DNA of 64,000 nt. It comes from Streptomyces sp. LHD-70 (GTDB lineage Bacteria; Actinomycetota; Actinomycetes; Streptomycetales; Streptomycetaceae). Location of the stretch: the NCBI RefSeq assembly GCF_031157275.1, contig NZ_JAVIFW010000002.1, positions 62,001 through 126,000 on the forward strand. Direction: 5' to 3'. Positions 6,335 through 15,829 of this stretch are shown here, piece by piece. Position 1 is the first letter of the stretch. Every line of letters starts with the position of its first letter. A program made the position numbers and the translations under genes. The notes under the pieces are model-generated. The model was not told the origin of the DNA, did not search any database, and saw only the letters and a list, made by a program, of their open reading frames with translations.

Positions 6335-9300
6335 GTGCAGGGACGTTTCAAGAGGGAAGGCAGCGCTGCGGCGAAGCCGGAGCTGCGCGGCGGGACGGGC
6401 CCCGTGCCCGGCAACTCCTCAACCCCCGACGCCGCGGGCTCCGACGGCGGCGGCCGCGGCAAGGGCACCGGTGTGTCCAGTGGCGGCCCGGCCCCCGCGA
6501 GTCCGAAGAAGCCCTCCTCGGCCGGCTCGCGAATAGCCCTGCGCAACTGGCGCATCTCGACGCGCCTGGTCTCCCTGCTCGCGCTCCCCGTGGTCGCCGC
6601 GACCTCGCTCGGCGCCATCCGCATCAGCGACTCCGTCGACGAGATGGAGCAGCTTGACCGGATGAAGCTGCTCACCGACATGACGAAGCAGGCCACCGAG
6701 CTGGCCGCCGCGCTCCAGGACGAGCGTGACCAGTCGGCGGGCCCGCTCTCACACGGCGCCAAGGCCACGGACTTCACCGTCAAGGGCGCCCGCAGCAAGA
6801 CCGACCGCGCCCGCGACTCGTTCCTGCACGGCACCTCGGACATCGACGACGCCCGCGGCGACCAGGCGATCGACAGCATCCGCCAGAACGTCGTGCAGAT
6901 CTCCACGCAGCTGCGTGTCCTCAAGGACGTCCGCCGCGACGCGTACAAGGAGGGCCTGCCGACCTCGCAGACCGTCTCCAGCTACAACCAGCTGATCGAG
7001 CAGCTGCTCGGCCTCTCCCGGGACATGGCGCTCGCCACCAGCAACCCGGAGATGATCCAGCGCACCCGTACGCTCGCGGCCTTCTCGTCCGCCAAGGAGT
7101 ACGCGTCGGTGCAGCGCGCCGTGATCTCCGCCGCGCTCCCGCCGAACAAGACCGAGTTCGGCAAGCTCTCCGACAACGACCGCCTCTACGCGCTCTCCGC
7201 CCTGCGCAACGAAGAGGCCGAACTCGACAGCTTCCAGCGGTCGTACGAGGGCACCGGCGGCAACGCGGCCGAGCTGATGAAGCCGCTCGACGACTCCAAC
7301 GCCGTCATCAAGGACGCCAACGACTACGCGGCCCGCGTCCTGGAGAGCCCGAGCGGCCTGAAGAACCGCGAGAAGCGCTCGTACCCCGACTGGAACGACG
7401 CCGCCACCACCAAGCTGCGGCAGATGGCGCTGATCGAGACCACGCTCCTGAACGACATGGAGCAGGAGGCCCGCAACCTGCGCGACGAGTCGCAGCGCGA
7501 GGCGATCATCAACGGTGCGCTGATCCTGCTCGTCCTCGGCGTCTCCCTCGTCGGCGCGTTCGTCGTGGCGCGGTCCATGATCCGCTCGCTGCGCCGCCTC
7601 CAGGACACCGCGACCAAGGTCGCCCAGGACCGGCTGCCCGACCTGGTCAAGCAGCTCTCCGAGGCCGACCCGCAGGACGTCGACACCTCCGTCGAGTCCG
7701 TCGGTGTGCACTCCCGGGACGAGATCGGCCAGGTGGCCACCGCCTTCGACGACGTGCACCGCGAGGCCGTCCGGCTCGCCGCCGAGCAGGCCCTGCTCCG
7801 GGGCAACGTCAACGCGATGTTCACCAACCTCTCGCGCCGTTCCCAGGGCCTCATCCAGCGTCAGCTGTCGCTGATCTCCGAGCTGGAGTCCCGTGAGGCT
7901 GATCCCGATCAGCTCTCCTCCCTCTTCAAGCTCGACCACCTCGCGACCCGCATGCGTCGTAACGGTGAGAACCTCCTCGTCCTCGCCGGTGAGGAGCCGG
8001 GCCGTCGCTGGACCCGCCCGGTCCCGCTGGTCGACGTGCTCCGCGCCGCCGCGTCCGAGGTGGAGCAGTACGAGCGGATCGAGCTGGCCGCCGTGCCGAC
8101 CACCGAGGTCGCGGGACGCGTCGTCAACGACCTCGTGCACCTGCTCGCCGAGCTGCTTGAGAACGCCACCTCGTTCTCCTCGCCGCAGACCAAGGTCAAG
8201 GTCACCGGTCACGCGCTGCCCGACGGCCGTGTGCTGATCGAGATCCACGACACCGGCATCGGCCTCTCCCCCGAGGACCTCGCCGCGATCAACGAGCGGC
8301 TCGCCTCGCCGCCCACCGTGGACGTCTCGGTCTCCCGCCGCATGGGTCTGTTCGTGGTCGGCCGCCTCTCGCAGCGCCACGGCATCCGCATCCAGCTCCG
8401 CCCGTCCGACTCCGGTGGTACGACGGCGCTCGTCATGCTGCCCGTCGACGTCGCCCAGGGCGGCAAGAAGGTTCCGAGCAAGGCCGGTGCGCCCGCGCCG
8501 TCCGGCGGTCCCGCCGCGGCGCAGTCCGCCGCGGGTGTCGCCGCCGCGCGCCGTGGCGGACAGGGCGGTGCCGCCGGTGGCCGCCTCGGTGCCACGCCGG
8601 GCGCCGGGCGCGCCCAGAGCGGCCAGAGCGGCTTGGCCGCCGGGTCGGGTCCGCGCGCCGCGCTGCCCAGCCGGGGCAACGGGCCGGGGCAGGACCAGGG
8701 GCGGCCGGGTGCCGGTCAGGGGCAGGGTCCCGGTGCCGGTCAGGGTCAGGGTCCCGGTGCCGGTCAGGGCCCGGGCGCCGGTCAGGGGCAAGGCCCCGGT
8801 GCCGGGCAGCCGCAGGGTGGTGCGCCGCGTGCTCCGCAGGTGTCCGGCGGGCTGCCGCCGCGTCCCGGTGCCGGTGGGCCGCAGGACCGTCCGGCCGATC
8901 CGCAGGGCCGACCCGGTGTGGGTGACGCGCTCAACGGCGGTCAGCGTTCGGACGTCTTCGGCGGACCGCTTGGCGCCCAGCCTTCCGGTCCCGCCGGTGG
9001 TGCTCAGCCGTCCGGTCCCGCCGGTGGCGCCCAGCCGTCCGGTCCCGCCGGTGGCGCTCCCGTACCGTCGCGGCAGCGGGGGGATCAGGGGCAGGGCCGT
9101 CCCGAGGCGGGCCGGCCGCAGCTGCCGCCGCGGGGTGGACCGCGGGCCGAGCTGCCCGGCGGCAACCCGCAGCCGCAGGCCGGGTCCTGGGGTGCCAAGC
9201 AGGACCTGCACCCCTCCGTCGACGCCGCGCGCGAGCAGCACGACTCGGCGCCGCCCGTCGACTCCACCGCGCAGCTCGCCCGGATCGAGCCCGACGACCG

Positions 9301-10165
9301 CCAGGGCGACCGTCAAGGACCGGGCTCCACGGCCGAGTTCGCCCGCCCCGACTTCGACGCCCCGCGTCCCGACGCCAGCGGCCCGCACTCCGTACCGCAG
9401 CAGCCGGGACCGGACGTGCACGGCCCCGGTTCCACCGGCCAGTTCGCGCGTCCCGAGCTGCCGCAGGCGCCGCTCGGCGGCGGTGCGCGCAACGGCGCCC
9501 GGGACACCGGCGAGCACCAGGCACCGCGCCCGCCGCAGCAGCACCCGGCCCCGCATGCCCCGCAGCAGCCGCAGCAGCCGCAGCAGGAGCGCCCCGACGA
9601 GCTGACGGGCCCGGTCGAACTGCCTCCGGGCGACGGCCGTACGCCGCTGTACGACACCCTGGAGACCAACTGGTTCCACGGGCAGCAGCAGGAGCGCCAG
9701 CAGCAGGCCCAGGCTCAGCAGGGCCAGGCACAGCAGGGCCAGCCCCGGCAGGCGCAGGCTCAGCAGTCCGCACAGGAGCCGCCGCAGAACGGTGGCCGTC
9801 CCGCCGCTCCGGGCCGGCGCCCCGAGCCGCAGGCCCCGCCGATGCCGCCCACGCCTCCGGGTACGCCCGCCAACTGGCGCCAGTCCCCCAACGACGAGCT
9901 GGTCCGTCAGGCCGAGCGCGTCAAGCAGCCTTCGGCGGGCGGGGTCACCACCTCCGGCCTGCCGCGCCGCGTGCCGCGGGCGAACCTCGTGGCCGGTACG
10001 GCACAGCAGCAGCAACAGCAGCAGGGCGGCCCGCAGGTGTCACGCTCGCCCGACGACGTGCGCGGCCGGCTGACCAACCTCCGCCGTGGCATCCAGCAGG
10101 GCCGCGAGGCCGGCACCGGCCAGACCGGCAGTTTCCGCAGCCCCTCTCACCAGCAGGAGCGTTAG
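6335..10165 (+). CDS. cvnA: Conservon CvnA: nitrate-sensor/HAMP/histidine kinase-like membrane protein (first conservon)
   Basis: 1276 aa from GTG 6335 (GAGG 11 nt upstream); in-frame starts further 5' are less likely. Helix 1 is ~78-96, an extracytoplasmic NIT-type helical sensor domain spans ~97-394, helix 2 is ~395-418, then HAMP and a kinase core. The ATPase has an N box (HLLAELLENATSFSSP) and G1 box (IEIHDTGIGLSPEDL) around residues 590-700. The last ~565 residues are a Pro/Gly/Gln-rich tail with GQGPGAG-type repeats, three AQPSGPAGG units, a seven-Gln run and the conserved end motif GGVTTSGLPRRVPRANLV. CvnA is thought to signal to the CvnB-CvnC-CvnD GTPase system at the membrane. The next gene follows immediately. 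Confidence 0.9.
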   Translation: MQGRFKREGSAAAKPELRGGTGPVPGNSSTPDAAGSDGGGRGKGTGVSSGGPAPASPKKPSSAGSRIALRNWRISTRLVSLLALPVVAATSLGAIRISDSVDEMEQLDRMKLLTDMTKQATELAAALQDERDQSAGPLSHGAKATDFTVKGARSKTDRARDSFLHGTSDIDDARGDQAIDSIRQNVVQISTQLRVLKDVRRDAYKEGLPTSQTVSSYNQLIEQLLGLSRDMALATSNPEMIQRTRTLAAFSSAKEYASVQRAVISAALPPNKTEFGKLSDNDRLYALSALRNEEAELDSFQRSYEGTGGNAAELMKPLDDSNAVIKDANDYAARVLESPSGLKNREKRSYPDWNDAATTKLRQMALIETTLLNDMEQEARNLRDESQREAIINGALILLVLGVSLVGAFVVARSMIRSLRRLQDTATKVAQDRLPDLVKQLSEADPQDVDTSVESVGVHSRDEIGQVATAFDDVHREAVRLAAEQALLRGNVNAMFTNLSRRSQGLIQRQLSLISELESREADPDQLSSLFKLDHLATRMRRNGENLLVLAGEEPGRRWTRPVPLVDVLRAAASEVEQYERIELAAVPTTEVAGRVVNDLVHLLAELLENATSFSSPQTKVKVTGHALPDGRVLIEIHDTGIGLSPEDLAAINERLASPPTVDVSVSRRMGLFVVGRLSQRHGIRIQLRPSDSGGTTALVMLPVDVAQGGKKVPSKAGAPAPSGGPAAAQSAAGVAAARRGGQGGAAGGRLGATPGAGRAQSGQSGLAAGSGPRAALPSRGNGPGQDQGRPGAGQGQGPGAGQGQGPGAGQGPGAGQGQGPGAGQPQGGAPRAPQVSGGLPPRPGAGGPQDRPADPQGRPGVGDALNGGQRSDVFGGPLGAQPSGPAGGAQPSGPAGGAQPSGPAGGAPVPSRQRGDQGQGRPEAGRPQLPPRGGPRAELPGGNPQPQAGSWGAKQDLHPSVDAAREQHDSAPPVDSTAQLARIEPDDRQGDRQGPGSTAEFARPDFDAPRPDASGPHSVPQQPGPDVHGPGSTGQFARPELPQAPLGGGARNGARDTGEHQAPRPPQQHPAPHAPQQPQQPQQERPDELTGPVELPPGDGRTPLYDTLETNWFHGQQQERQQQAQAQQGQAQQGQPRQAQAQQSAQEPPQNGGRPAAPGRRPEPQAPPMPPTPPGTPANWRQSPNDELVRQAERVKQPSAGGVTTSGLPRRVPRANLVAGTAQQQQQQQGGPQVSRSPDDVRGRLTNLRRGIQQGREAGTGQTGSFRSPSHQQER

Positions 10166-10585
10166 TTGAGTCCGAGCCAGGCGGCGCAGAATCTGAACTG
10201 GTTGATCACCAACTTCGTGGACAACACCCCAGGGGTGTCCCACACGGTGGTGGTGTCGGCCGACGGTCTGCTGCTCGCGATGTCCGAAGGTTTCCCGCGC
10301 GACCGCGCCGACCAGCTGGCGGCGGTCGCCTCCGGCCTGACCTCCCTCACGGCGGGCGCCTCCCGCATCTTCGAGGGCGGCCCGGTCAACCAGACCGTGG
10401 TGGAGATGGAGCGCGGCTTCCTCTTCATCATGTCCGTCTCCGACGGCTCCTCGCTCGCCGTACTGGCGCACCCCGAGTGCGACATCGGCCTCGTCGGATA
10501 CGAGATGGCCCTGCTCGTCGACCGGGCGGGCAGCGTGCTCACCCCGGATCTGCGCGCCGAGCTCCAGGGGAGCCTGCTGCACTAG
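10166..10585 (+). CDS. cvnB: Conservon CvnB: roadblock/LC7-domain protein (first conservon)
   Basis: 139 aa. The roadblock fold shows as LNWLITNFVDNTPGVSHTVVVSADGLLLA, then a central helix and FLFIMSVSDGSSLAVLAHP. It begins with TTG directly after the cvnA stop (TAG-TTG), with AGGAG ending 6 nt upstream, so translation is coupled. Roadblock proteins regulate small GTPases (MglB for MglA), consistent with action on CvnD. It is almost identical to the second-conservon copy, which starts GTG at the same place. Confidence 0.92.
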   Translation: MSPSQAAQNLNWLITNFVDNTPGVSHTVVVSADGLLLAMSEGFPRDRADQLAAVASGLTSLTAGASRIFEGGPVNQTVVEMERGFLFIMSVSDGSSLAVLAHPECDIGLVGYEMALLVDRAGSVLTPDLRAELQGSLLH

Positions 10586-10712
10586 CCAGAGCGCACCAGC
10601 CAGGCGCGCACCAGCAGGAGCGCACCGCACCCCGCCCACCCGTCCGGCCCGTCCCCCACCGGCCCACTTGAAGACGGCTAGCCGACCACTTGCTGTCCAG
10701 CCCGGAGGATCC

Positions 10713-11117
10713 ATGACCCCGCCCACCGCCGCTCACGACCCGTACGGAGCTCATTCCGCGTACGGGCCTGAGGGCGACCAGCCACTGGTCCGTCCGTACG
10801 CGATGACCGGTGGCCGGACCCGGCCGCGCTACCAGCTCGCCATCGAGGCGCTGGTGAGCACGACGGCCGACCCGGCCCAGCTGATGGGGCTGCTCCCCGA
10901 GCACCAGCGGATCTGCCACCTCTGCCGTGAGGTGAAGTCGGTGGCTGAGGTGTCCGCGCTCCTGGGTATGCCGCTAGGGGTGGCCCGGATCCTGGTCGCG
11001 GACCTCGCCGAGGCGGGACTCGTGGCCATCCACCAGCCCGGCGGCGACGAGAACGCCGGCGGACAGCCAGATGTGACACTGCTCGAAAGGGTGCTCAGTG
11101 GACTTCGCAAGCTCTAG
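10713..11117 (+). CDS. cvnC: Conservon CvnC: DUF742 protein (first conservon)
   Basis: 134 aa from the ATG at 10713, preceded by GGAGG. After a short disordered start come LVRPYAMTGGRTRPRYQLAIEALV and the winged-helix-like CREVKSVAEVSALLGMPLGVARILVADLAEAGLV, ending in LLERVLSGLRKL. DUF742 proteins occur almost only in conservons. A 127-bp gap separates it from cvnB; its last 20 bp overlap cvnD. It is shorter at the N terminus than the second-conservon copy. Confidence 0.92.
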   Translation: MTPPTAAHDPYGAHSAYGPEGDQPLVRPYAMTGGRTRPRYQLAIEALVSTTADPAQLMGLLPEHQRICHLCREVKSVAEVSALLGMPLGVARILVADLAEAGLVAIHQPGGDENAGGQPDVTLLERVLSGLRKL

Positions 11118-11679
11118 CGGCGGTGCAGCCCGCTCTACCACCAGCGCGAAAATCGTGGTGGCGGGCGGCTTCGGCGTGGGCAAGACCACGTTCGTCGGCG
11201 CCGTCTCGGAGATCAACCCGCTGCGCACGGAAGCCGTCATGACCTCGGCCTCGGCAGGCATCGACGACCTGACGCACACCGGCGACAAGACCACCACCAC
11301 GGTGGCCATGGACTTCGGCCGCATCACCCTCGACCAGGACCTGATCCTGTACCTCTTCGGCACCCCCGGACAGGACCGCTTCTGGTTCATGTGGGACGAC
11401 CTCGTACGCGGCGCCATCGGCGCCGTCGTGCTCGTTGACACGCGTCGCCTCGCGGACTGCTTCCCGGCCGTGGACTACTTCGAGAACTCCGGCCTCCCGT
11501 TCGTCATCGCCCTCAACGGCTTCGACGGACACCAGCCCTACCAGCCCGACGAAGTCCGCGAAGCCCTCCAGATCGGCCCCGACACCCCCATCATCACCAC
11601 CGACGCCCGCCACCGCGCGGACGCCAAATCGGGCCTCATCACCCTGGTCGAGCACGCCCTCATGGCCCGGCTGCGATAA
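11098..11679 (+). CDS. cvnD: Conservon CvnD: small Ras-like GTPase (first conservon)
   Basis: A 193-aa ATP/GTP-binding protein. The P loop is GGFGVGKTTFV (~23-33), switch region TTTTVAMDFGRI, and LFGTPGQDRFWFMWDD is the Walker B/G3 region, with Gly-Gln in the Ras manner; ALNGFDGHQP is the NKxD-like specificity region. The GTG start overlaps cvnC by 20 bp. It differs from the second-conservon CvnD by one residue (Gly versus Ala in AKSGLITLVEH). CvnD is the presumed output of the conservon. Confidence 0.94.
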   Translation: MDFASSSGGAARSTTSAKIVVAGGFGVGKTTFVGAVSEINPLRTEAVMTSASAGIDDLTHTGDKTTTTVAMDFGRITLDQDLILYLFGTPGQDRFWFMWDDLVRGAIGAVVLVDTRRLADCFPAVDYFENSGLPFVIALNGFDGHQPYQPDEVREALQIGPDTPIITTDARHRADAKSGLITLVEHALMARLR

Positions 11680-11734
11680 CGACTACGCCTCAAAGTCGGA
11701 TACGACACAAGGAAGTTGTCGTAGGCGTCACGGA

Positions 11735-11762
11735 GCGGGCTGTGTCCTTTGACACGGCCCGC
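11735..11762 (+). terminator. Terminator of the first conservon
   Basis: A 12-bp stem with one mismatch and loop CTTT, 55 nt after cvnD. A second perfect 7-bp repeat (TACGACA/TGTCGTA, 11701-11723) lies before it. Confidence 0.6.
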
Positions 11763-12060
11763 CCGGGTGTTCATAACGTTTCGACAGAGAATTCCGCCGT
11801 CGCCGACACAGCTCGCATTCGCGCGGTACCGCTGCGCTCATATCGCGCTCCCCTTTTGCTGAACCTTCTTCTTTATGCCCGTTTTATCTGAGGCTCAGGT
11901 CACCGAAATCAAGCTCTCCCCACTGTTTGGAGGAGCCGCCGCTGACGTGCTGAAATTCGCTGAACTGCCCAGTAGCCATACGGGTGTGAACCAGTAGCAA
12001 TACGGGTGTGAAGACGAAGCGGCACGATGCAGGTGCCCTCGCCGAGAGGTTGTTGGTCGA
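11763..12060 (+). promoter_or_regulatory. Upstream region of the second conservon with a tandem 22-bp direct repeat
   Basis: About 300 bp without a gene. Two adjacent 22-bp units at 11970-11991 and 11992-12013 (core ATACGGGTGTGAA) differ at two positions and lie 48 bp upstream of the cvnA start. Head-to-tail direct repeats there suggest an activator site or part of the promoter. Confidence 0.5.
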
Positions 12061-15000
12061 GTGAGGCGAAGCAAGAACAGCCCCGAGCCGCAGGAGCGGG
12101 GCAACTTCACCCCGCCGTCGCGCGGGGCTGCAGCACCCGCGCCGGCGCCGGTGCCTGGGGCCGACGCGGCGCCCACCGGCAGCGGCAGCAAGTTCTCGCC
12201 CCGCAACTGGCGTGTGCCCACACGTCTGAACGCGATTCTCCTCATACCCGTGATCGTGGCCATCGTCATGGGCACCTTTCAGGTCAAGGGCTCCATTGAC
12301 ACGTGGAGCGAGGCCGAGGACGCGGAGAAGACCGCGCTCATCGTGCGCGCCGCCGAGAACTACGGCCAGGCGCTGCTGAACGAACGCGACCTGTCCGCCG
12401 CCCCGCTGCTGAGCGGCAAGGGCACCAACGGCACGGTCGACAAGGCCCGCGACGCCACGGACGCCGCGAAGGCCGCCTTCGACGAGGCCGTCGCGGACAT
12501 GCCGGAGAAGCAGGGCCTGGAGCGGCGCCTCGCGCTCTTCAAGGAGAACGAGTCCAAGCTGACGGCCCTGCGCAAGGCGGCCTACACCCGCGCCATGGAC
12601 CCGGTGAAGACCGAAGAGGGCTACGTCACCGTCCAGCACTCCCTGATGGAGTTCGCCAACGAGCTCGGCCTCGGCACCGGCAACATCACCAGCTACGGCC
12701 GTACCGTCTACGCCGTCTCGCTCGCCAAGGCCGCCGTCTCCCTGCAGCGCTCCATCGGCACCCACCTGATCGTCCGCCCGAGCTCCGAGCGCGCGACGCT
12801 CGAGGCCCAGTCCACCGCGTTCAGCTCGTACGCGTACCTGGAGAACATCGCCATCGGCGAGTACGTCTCCGCCGGTACCGAGCAGGACTACGAGGACCTC
12901 AAGTCCGTGCTGCGCGGCAAGCAGGACGAGGGCAAGAAGAAGCTCGCCGCCGCCGCGAAGGAAGCCCGCGCGAACGGCCAGGAGTTCACCCCGCCGCCCT
13001 CGCCCGAGAAGATGATCAAGCTGATCGGCAGCGGTGCGAGGCCGTCGACGCTGCGCGCCCAGGGCGTCACACCCGAGGCCTGGTTCGCCGTCACCACCGC
13101 CAAGTTCGACGGCTACCGCGAGATCGAGACCCAGCTGATCGACAAGGCGGTCGCCGAGTCCGCCGCGATCGCCGACGACGCCGAGCGGGACGCCTACATC
13201 AACGGCGCCATCGTGGTCGCCGCCGTGCTCGCCGCGTTCATCATCGCCGGCATGATGGCCCGCCAGATGAGCCGCAGCATGCGCCAGCTCCGCACCGCCG
13301 CCTTCGGCATCGCCGAGCAGCGCCTGCCGATGCTGGTCGACCAGCTCTCCCGCACCGATCCGGGCCGGGTCGACACCCGCGTCCAGCCCATCCCGATCAA
13401 CACGCAGGACGAGATCGGCGAGGTCGCCCGCGCCTTCGACCAGGTGCACCGCGAGGCCGTCCGGCTCGCCGCCGAGCAGGCCCTGCTCCGGGGCAACGTC
13501 AACGCGATCTTCACCAACCTGTCGCGCCGCAACCAGTCGCTGATCGAGGGCCAGTTGACCCTGATCACCGACCTGGAGAACAACGAGGCCGACCCGGACC
13601 AGCTGGAGAACCTCTTCCGCCTGGACCACCTCGCGACCCGTATGCGCCGCAACGGCGAGAACCTCCTGGTCCTCGCCGGCGAGGAGCCCGGCCGCCGCTG
13701 GGACCAGCCGGTCCCGCTGGTCGACGTGCTCCGCGCCGCCTCCTCCGAGGTGGAGCAGTACGAACGCATCGAGCTGTCCGGCGTCCCCGAGGCCGAGATC
13801 CACGGCCGTGCCGTGACCGACCTCGTGCACCTGCTCGCCGAGCTCCTGGAGAACGCGACGACGTTCTCCTCCCCGCAGACCAAGGTTCGTGTGACCGCCA
13901 CCCGTCTCCCCGACGGTCGGGTCATGATCGAGATCCACGACAAGGGCATCGGCCTCACCGCCGAGGACTTCGCGGACATCAACCACAAGCTGGCCAACCC
14001 GCCGACCGTGGACGCCGCGATCTCCCAGCGCATGGGTCTGTTCGTGGTCGGCCGGCTCTCCGACCGGCACCACATCCGCGTCCAGCTGCGCCCCTCCGGC
14101 GAGCAGGCGGGCACGACCTCGCTCGTCATGCTCCCGGACGCGATCACCCACGGTGGCAGTGGCGCCGACCTGCCGGAGAGCGAGTTCACGGTCTCCCGGA
14201 TCGTGCCCGAGCAGCAGCAGGCGCCCGCGTACGAGGCCCCGCCGCTGCGCACGGCCGCCGAGCTCGGCTTCGACGACAGCCGCTACGACGAGGGCGACGC
14301 CTCGCTCGACCCGGTGGGCCGCTCCCTCCTCCGCGAGGAGCGCCGCGCCGCGCTCGAGTCCCAGGGCGAGCGCCCGCTCTACCGCGACGAGGTCTCCCCG
14401 CACCCGTACGACCAGGGTGACCAGGGCGGCCGGGAGCAGTCCTACGAGCAGCAGGGCACGTACGACGGCCAGCAGGCCGCGTACGAGCACCAGGGCGGCT
14501 ACGAGCAGGGTTACGAGCAGCAGGACCCGTACGCGCAGCAGGGCGGCTACGAGCAGGGTTACGCGGCCCAGGGCGGCGGCTACGACGGCTATCCGGAATC
14601 CGCGTACCCGGAATCCGGCTTCGACGGCCAGGGCACCCCGCAGGACCCCGCCCAGGACGCATACGCCAACTACAACGGCCAGCCCCAGCAGGGCGGTTGG
14701 CAGCAGCAGGGCCCCGCGACGGACGCCTTCGGGAACAGCTACGAGCCGGAACCGGAATCTGCTCCCAGCGCTCCTCAAGCGGACCGTGAGCGCGTAGGCT
14801 TCGACCGTCAGGGACCTGCCCCTTCCTCCGCGCACGAGCTGACCGACGCGGGCCTGCCGCGCCGCGGGAGCACGCCCGCGAGCAACGGCCACCGGAACGC
14901 GACGGGCGACGTGTGGACGCCGGGGCCGGTCCAGGACACCACTGCCCCTTCGCCGCAGGCGGAGAACGCACCCGCAGGAGCGGACGGCAGCGGTGCCGGC

Positions 15001-15300
15001 GACGACGATTGGCGTTCCGCCAACGACGAGCGCTGGCAGCGCGCCGAGCAGCTCCGGCAGCCCAGGGCCGGCGGCGTCACCTCGTCGGGGCTGCCGCGCC
15101 GGGTCCCGAAGGCCAACCTGGTCGAGGGCACGGCGGAGCAGACCCCGCAGGGCGGACCCCAGGTCTCCCGCGCCCCCGAGGACGTGCGTGGCAGGCTGAG
15201 CAACCTGCGCCGCGGCGTCCAGCGGGGACGTGACGCGGGCAGCGACGACTCGAACGGCCAGGGCCTCGGTCCTGGTGGCAACTACAACCAGGAGCGTTAG
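12061..15300 (+). CDS. cvnA: Conservon CvnA: nitrate-sensor/HAMP/histidine kinase-like membrane protein (second conservon)
   Basis: 1079 aa from GTG 12061 (GAGAGG upstream). Helix 1 is ~57-75 (LNAILLIPVIVAIVMGTF), an NIT-type sensor domain extends to ~378, helix 2 is ~380-398, then HAMP, the helical segment LFRLDHLATRMRRNGENLLVL and a HATPase (~585-690; HLLAELLENATTFSSP, IEIHDKGIGLTAEDF). The tail is rich in Gln, Tyr and Pro and ends with GGVTSSGLPRRVPKANLV. The sensor domain differs clearly from the first CvnA while the kinase core is close, so the two probably sense different signals and use near-identical partners. Confidence 0.92.
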   Translation: MRRSKNSPEPQERGNFTPPSRGAAAPAPAPVPGADAAPTGSGSKFSPRNWRVPTRLNAILLIPVIVAIVMGTFQVKGSIDTWSEAEDAEKTALIVRAAENYGQALLNERDLSAAPLLSGKGTNGTVDKARDATDAAKAAFDEAVADMPEKQGLERRLALFKENESKLTALRKAAYTRAMDPVKTEEGYVTVQHSLMEFANELGLGTGNITSYGRTVYAVSLAKAAVSLQRSIGTHLIVRPSSERATLEAQSTAFSSYAYLENIAIGEYVSAGTEQDYEDLKSVLRGKQDEGKKKLAAAAKEARANGQEFTPPPSPEKMIKLIGSGARPSTLRAQGVTPEAWFAVTTAKFDGYREIETQLIDKAVAESAAIADDAERDAYINGAIVVAAVLAAFIIAGMMARQMSRSMRQLRTAAFGIAEQRLPMLVDQLSRTDPGRVDTRVQPIPINTQDEIGEVARAFDQVHREAVRLAAEQALLRGNVNAIFTNLSRRNQSLIEGQLTLITDLENNEADPDQLENLFRLDHLATRMRRNGENLLVLAGEEPGRRWDQPVPLVDVLRAASSEVEQYERIELSGVPEAEIHGRAVTDLVHLLAELLENATTFSSPQTKVRVTATRLPDGRVMIEIHDKGIGLTAEDFADINHKLANPPTVDAAISQRMGLFVVGRLSDRHHIRVQLRPSGEQAGTTSLVMLPDAITHGGSGADLPESEFTVSRIVPEQQQAPAYEAPPLRTAAELGFDDSRYDEGDASLDPVGRSLLREERRAALESQGERPLYRDEVSPHPYDQGDQGGREQSYEQQGTYDGQQAAYEHQGGYEQGYEQQDPYAQQGGYEQGYAAQGGGYDGYPESAYPESGFDGQGTPQDPAQDAYANYNGQPQQGGWQQQGPATDAFGNSYEPEPESAPSAPQADRERVGFDRQGPAPSSAHELTDAGLPRRGSTPASNGHRNATGDVWTPGPVQDTTAPSPQAENAPAGADGSGAGDDDWRSANDERWQRAEQLRQPRAGGVTSSGLPRRVPKANLVEGTAEQTPQGGPQVSRAPEDVRGRLSNLRRGVQRGRDAGSDDSNGQGLGPGGNYNQER

Positions 15301-15301
15301 T

Positions 15302-15724
15302 GTGAGCCCGATGAGCCAGGCGGCGCAGAACCTGAACTGGTTGATCACCAACTTCGTGGAGAACACCCCCGGTGTCTCCCACACGGTGGTGGTCTCCGCC
15401 GACGGACTCCTTCTGGCGATGTCCGAAGGGTTCCCCCGCGACCGCGCCGACCAGCTGGCGGCCGTCGCTTCGGGTCTGACCTCGTTGACCGCGGGTGCGT
15501 CCCGCATCTTCGAGGGCGGCAGCGTGAATCAGACAGTTGTGGAGATGGAGCGAGGATTTCTCTTCCTCATGTCCATCTCCGACGGTTCCTCCCTTGCTGT
15601 ACTCGCACACCCCGAAGCGGACATCGGTCTCATCGGGTACGAGATGGCGCTTCTGGTCGACCGGGCGGGCACCGTGCTCACCCCCGACCTGCGCGCCGAG
15701 CTTCAAGGGAGCCTTCTCAACTAG
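15302..15724 (+). CDS. cvnB: Conservon CvnB: roadblock/LC7-domain protein (second conservon)
   Basis: 140 aa starting GTG one base after the cvnA stop (MSPMSQAAQNLNWLITNF). It shares almost the whole sequence with the first-conservon CvnB; differences include D/E in NFV(D/E)N and the acidic/Cys position in HPE(C/A)DIGL. It is a likely regulator of CvnD. A 105-bp gap precedes cvnC. Confidence 0.92.
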   Translation: MSPMSQAAQNLNWLITNFVENTPGVSHTVVVSADGLLLAMSEGFPRDRADQLAAVASGLTSLTAGASRIFEGGSVNQTVVEMERGFLFLMSISDGSSLAVLAHPEADIGLIGYEMALLVDRAGTVLTPDLRAELQGSLLN

Positions 15725-15829
15725 TGCTCAACTAGCAGACAGGCAGTGCGTATTCGCGTCCCGTGGCCTTAAAGTTCGGGGCGCGGCACCACATTGATGG
15801 ATGCCCGGCACAGTCGGAGGAGGAAGCAC

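Noticed and set aside
6749..10015. A 1088-codon open frame on the minus strand opposite cvnA, and a similar 1207-codon frame opposite the second cvnA (11884-15507)
   Set aside because: Both lie antisense to recognised conservon genes, show low-complexity Arg/Gly/Leu/Val products and no domain. They arise from GC3 bias.
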